Shown piece after piece: positions 12,538 to 13,765 of a DNA stretch of 13,765 bases. The stretch is from an uncultured Collinsella sp. GTDB lineage: Bacteria > Actinomycetota > Coriobacteriia > Coriobacteriales > Coriobacteriaceae. The notes beneath the pieces are model-generated. The model was given only the letters and a program-made list of their open reading frames with translations, was not told the DNA's origin and made no database searches. The stretch covers positions 1 through 13,765 of the forward strand of contig USPC01000019.1 in assembly GCA_900556605.1 (NCBI GenBank), read 5' to 3'. Every line of letters starts with the position of its first letter. The stretch's first letter is position 1. The position numbers and the translations under genes are program-made.

Positions 12538-13245
12538 TTGACTGTGGCTGCTAAGGAAATGACAAAGAGCTGTGCATCAATGGGGGATGCTCTGGCTTTC
12601 GATCGGATAAAGCCGAGCGGTACGCTTGGCTATCGCTTTGTTAAGAGGCTGTTTGACCTTGTGTTCAGTCTTTTGATGAGTGTTCTACTGCTTATTCCTA
12701 TTGCTGTGGTGTGCGCACTCATTAGCCTTGAATCGCCCGGCAGTCCTATGTATACGCAAGAGCGCGTTGGCAAGGGCGGAAAGACAATCAGGATTTTTAA
12801 GCTTCGCAGCATGGTCGCCGATGCTGGCAACGTGCAGAAGTATCTGAGCCCTGAGCAGCTGCATCAGTGGGAAGTTGAGCGCAAGGTCGATGATGACCCC
12901 CGCATTACCAAGATTGGTCTATTCATTCGTAAATGCTCTATTGACGAGGTGTCTCAGTTTCTCAATGTGCTGAACGGTGATCTTTCGATTATTGGTCCTC
13001 GTCCCATTACGAGAGATGAGCTTGAGCAGCATTTTTCTGATGAAGAAAAGGCTGAATTGCTTTCTGTCCGGCCCGGCATCACAGGTTTGTGGCAGTCGAC
13101 CGATCGTAATGAGGCGACGTTCGAAAGCGGTCTACGCCAGCAGATCGAACTCCGATACGTTCAGAACCGCTGCTTCCGCATGGATTTGAAGTGCTTTACC
13201 GGCACCTTCGGTGTCATGTTCGGCAAGAAGAAGACGGGGCGATAG
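12538..13245 (+). CDS. Exopolysaccharide sugar-phosphate transferase (priming, membrane)
   Basis: Bacterial sugar transferase family (WcaJ/PglC-like) that moves a sugar-1-phosphate onto undecaprenyl phosphate at the inner membrane face to begin glycan repeat assembly. From TTG 12538 the product is 235 residues. A single hydrophobic segment (about 38-63) follows YRFVKRLFD; then ERVGKGGKTIRIFKLRSM (75-92), DDPRITKIGLFIRKCSIDEVSQFLNVLNGDLSIIGPRP (119-156, with the catalytic Asp-Glu pair) and RPGITGLWQ (178-186), all family signatures. The start is uncertain: TTG 12538 has GGGGA seven bases upstream, but ATG 12559, ATG 12580 and TTG 12493 are in frame. The sugar used cannot be read from the sequence. 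GC and C-ending codons are visibly lower than in thrS. The next gene's ATG begins directly after the TAG stop, so the two are coupled. Confidence 0.9.
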   Translation: MTVAAKEMTKSCASMGDALAFDRIKPSGTLGYRFVKRLFDLVFSLLMSVLLLIPIAVVCALISLESPGSPMYTQERVGKGGKTIRIFKLRSMVADAGNVQKYLSPEQLHQWEVERKVDDDPRITKIGLFIRKCSIDEVSQFLNVLNGDLSIIGPRPITRDELEQHFSDEEKAELLSVRPGITGLWQSTDRNEATFESGLRQQIELRYVQNRCFRMDLKCFTGTFGVMFGKKKTGR

Positions 13246-13765
13246 ATGGATATTTCTATCATCATTCCGACTCTTAATGCTGAACATGAAATTGAGGCGC
13301 TTTTAATTGCCCTTGATCGCCAGTCAATTCAGCCGAATGAGATTTTGGTCGTCGATTCCGCATCGGAAGACAAAACTATTGAGTTGGTCCAGAAGCACAA
13401 AAGAGTTCGCTTGCTGGAGATTGATCGCCAGGATTTTAACCACGGCACCACAAGAGACATGGCGCTGAATGAATCGAGTGGCGACTTCGTCTGTTTTCTC
13501 ACCCAAGATGCTGTGCCCGTTTCCGATGACTACTTGAAGCGGCTTGTTGCCCCTATGGTTGAAGACTCGAATATCGCCCTTGTTAGTGGTAGGCAGCTTC
13601 CCAAGGCCGATGCCCGTCGTTTTGAACAACTTGTACGTTGTTTTAACTATCCTGACTCACCATCCGTGCGTTCGAAAGGCGATCTCGAAAAACTTGGCAT
13701 TAAGACGTTTTTTGCATCTGACGCCTGTTCTGCCTATCGACGGACCGCATATCTCGAATGCGGTG
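13246..13765 (+). CDS. Family 2 glycosyltransferase, 3'-truncated by window end
   Basis: 173 codons are present, beginning with an ATG that touches the preceding TAG stop, and the frame stays open to the last base. The N-terminus MDISIIIPTLNAEHEIEALL is the GT-A nucleotide-sugar fold; VVDSASEDKT (about 35-44) gives the first acidic motif and FLTQDAVPVSDDYL (about 84-97) a DxD-like site. FNHGTTRDMAL (about 63-74) resembles rhamnosyltransferase-type GT2 enzymes, so a deoxysugar donor is possible but unproven. Cytoplasmic or membrane-peripheral; presumably adds the second or a later sugar to the lipid-linked unit begun by the upstream transferase. Base composition is as AT-rich as that gene. Confidence 0.88.
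   Translation, partial: MDISIIIPTLNAEHEIEALLIALDRQSIQPNEILVVDSASEDKTIELVQKHKRVRLLEIDRQDFNHGTTRDMALNESSGDFVCFLTQDAVPVSDDYLKRLVAPMVEDSNIALVSGRQLPKADARRFEQLVRCFNYPDSPSVRSKGDLEKLGIKTFFASDACSAYRRTAYLECG

Overview
The window reads as chromosomal DNA of a high-GC gut actinobacterium of the class Coriobacteriia, most like Collinsella. This is inferred from the actinobacterial-style FolC P-loop (GTNGKTS), strong C/G third-position bias in the housekeeping genes, and gene content; no rRNA, tRNA or marker search could be run. The first 27 bases are not genomic: they match the Nextera Read-1 transposase adapter, ending in its 19-base mosaic end. Genomic sequence starts at 28, inside valS, so this is a contig end with untrimmed adapter.

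Layout. (1) 28-3591, plus strand: the C-terminal three quarters of valyl-tRNA synthetase (valS), a 250-base gap with a large palindrome and a terminator, then folC. (2) 3592-5490: one minus-strand gene for an M24 Xaa-Pro-type peptidase, flanked by two intergenic regions of about 270 bases that share one modular repeat: inverted arms enclosing an identical 26-base core, then a second hairpin. The arm sequences differ between copies while pairing within each copy is kept. (3) 5491-8717, minus strand: a tight three-gene operon (GlpA-like FAD oxidoreductase with a BFD-type [2Fe-2S] domain, a second FAD/NAD oxidoreductase, and a DUF1667 protein), the usual arrangement of an anaerobic glycerol-3-phosphate dehydrogenase-type complex. 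(4) 8718-9122: divergent intergenic region with two 45-base units bounded by ATCTGTAACA/TGTTACAGAT. (5) 9123-9554: small membrane protein with a double zinc ribbon. (6) 9780-11543: thrS with its own promoter and two strong terminators; this ThrRS has no N-terminal TGS domain. (7) 11643-13765: start of an exopolysaccharide/capsule cluster, with a leader carrying a 15-base perfect inverted repeat around a TATAAT box, a LoaP/NusG-family antiterminator, a membrane sugar-phosphate transferase that would start lipid-linked glycan assembly, and a family 2 glycosyltransferase cut by the window end.

The genes fall into separate functional units: translation (valS, thrS), folate (folC), peptide turnover (M24 peptidase), glycerol-phosphate-type redox metabolism (the three-gene operon) and surface glycan synthesis (the loaP-led cluster). 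The coding content is mostly ordinary. The most unusual material lies between genes, chiefly the paired modular repeats around the peptidase gene and the long inverted repeats at the head of the loaP cluster and in the 8.9-9.0 kb region.
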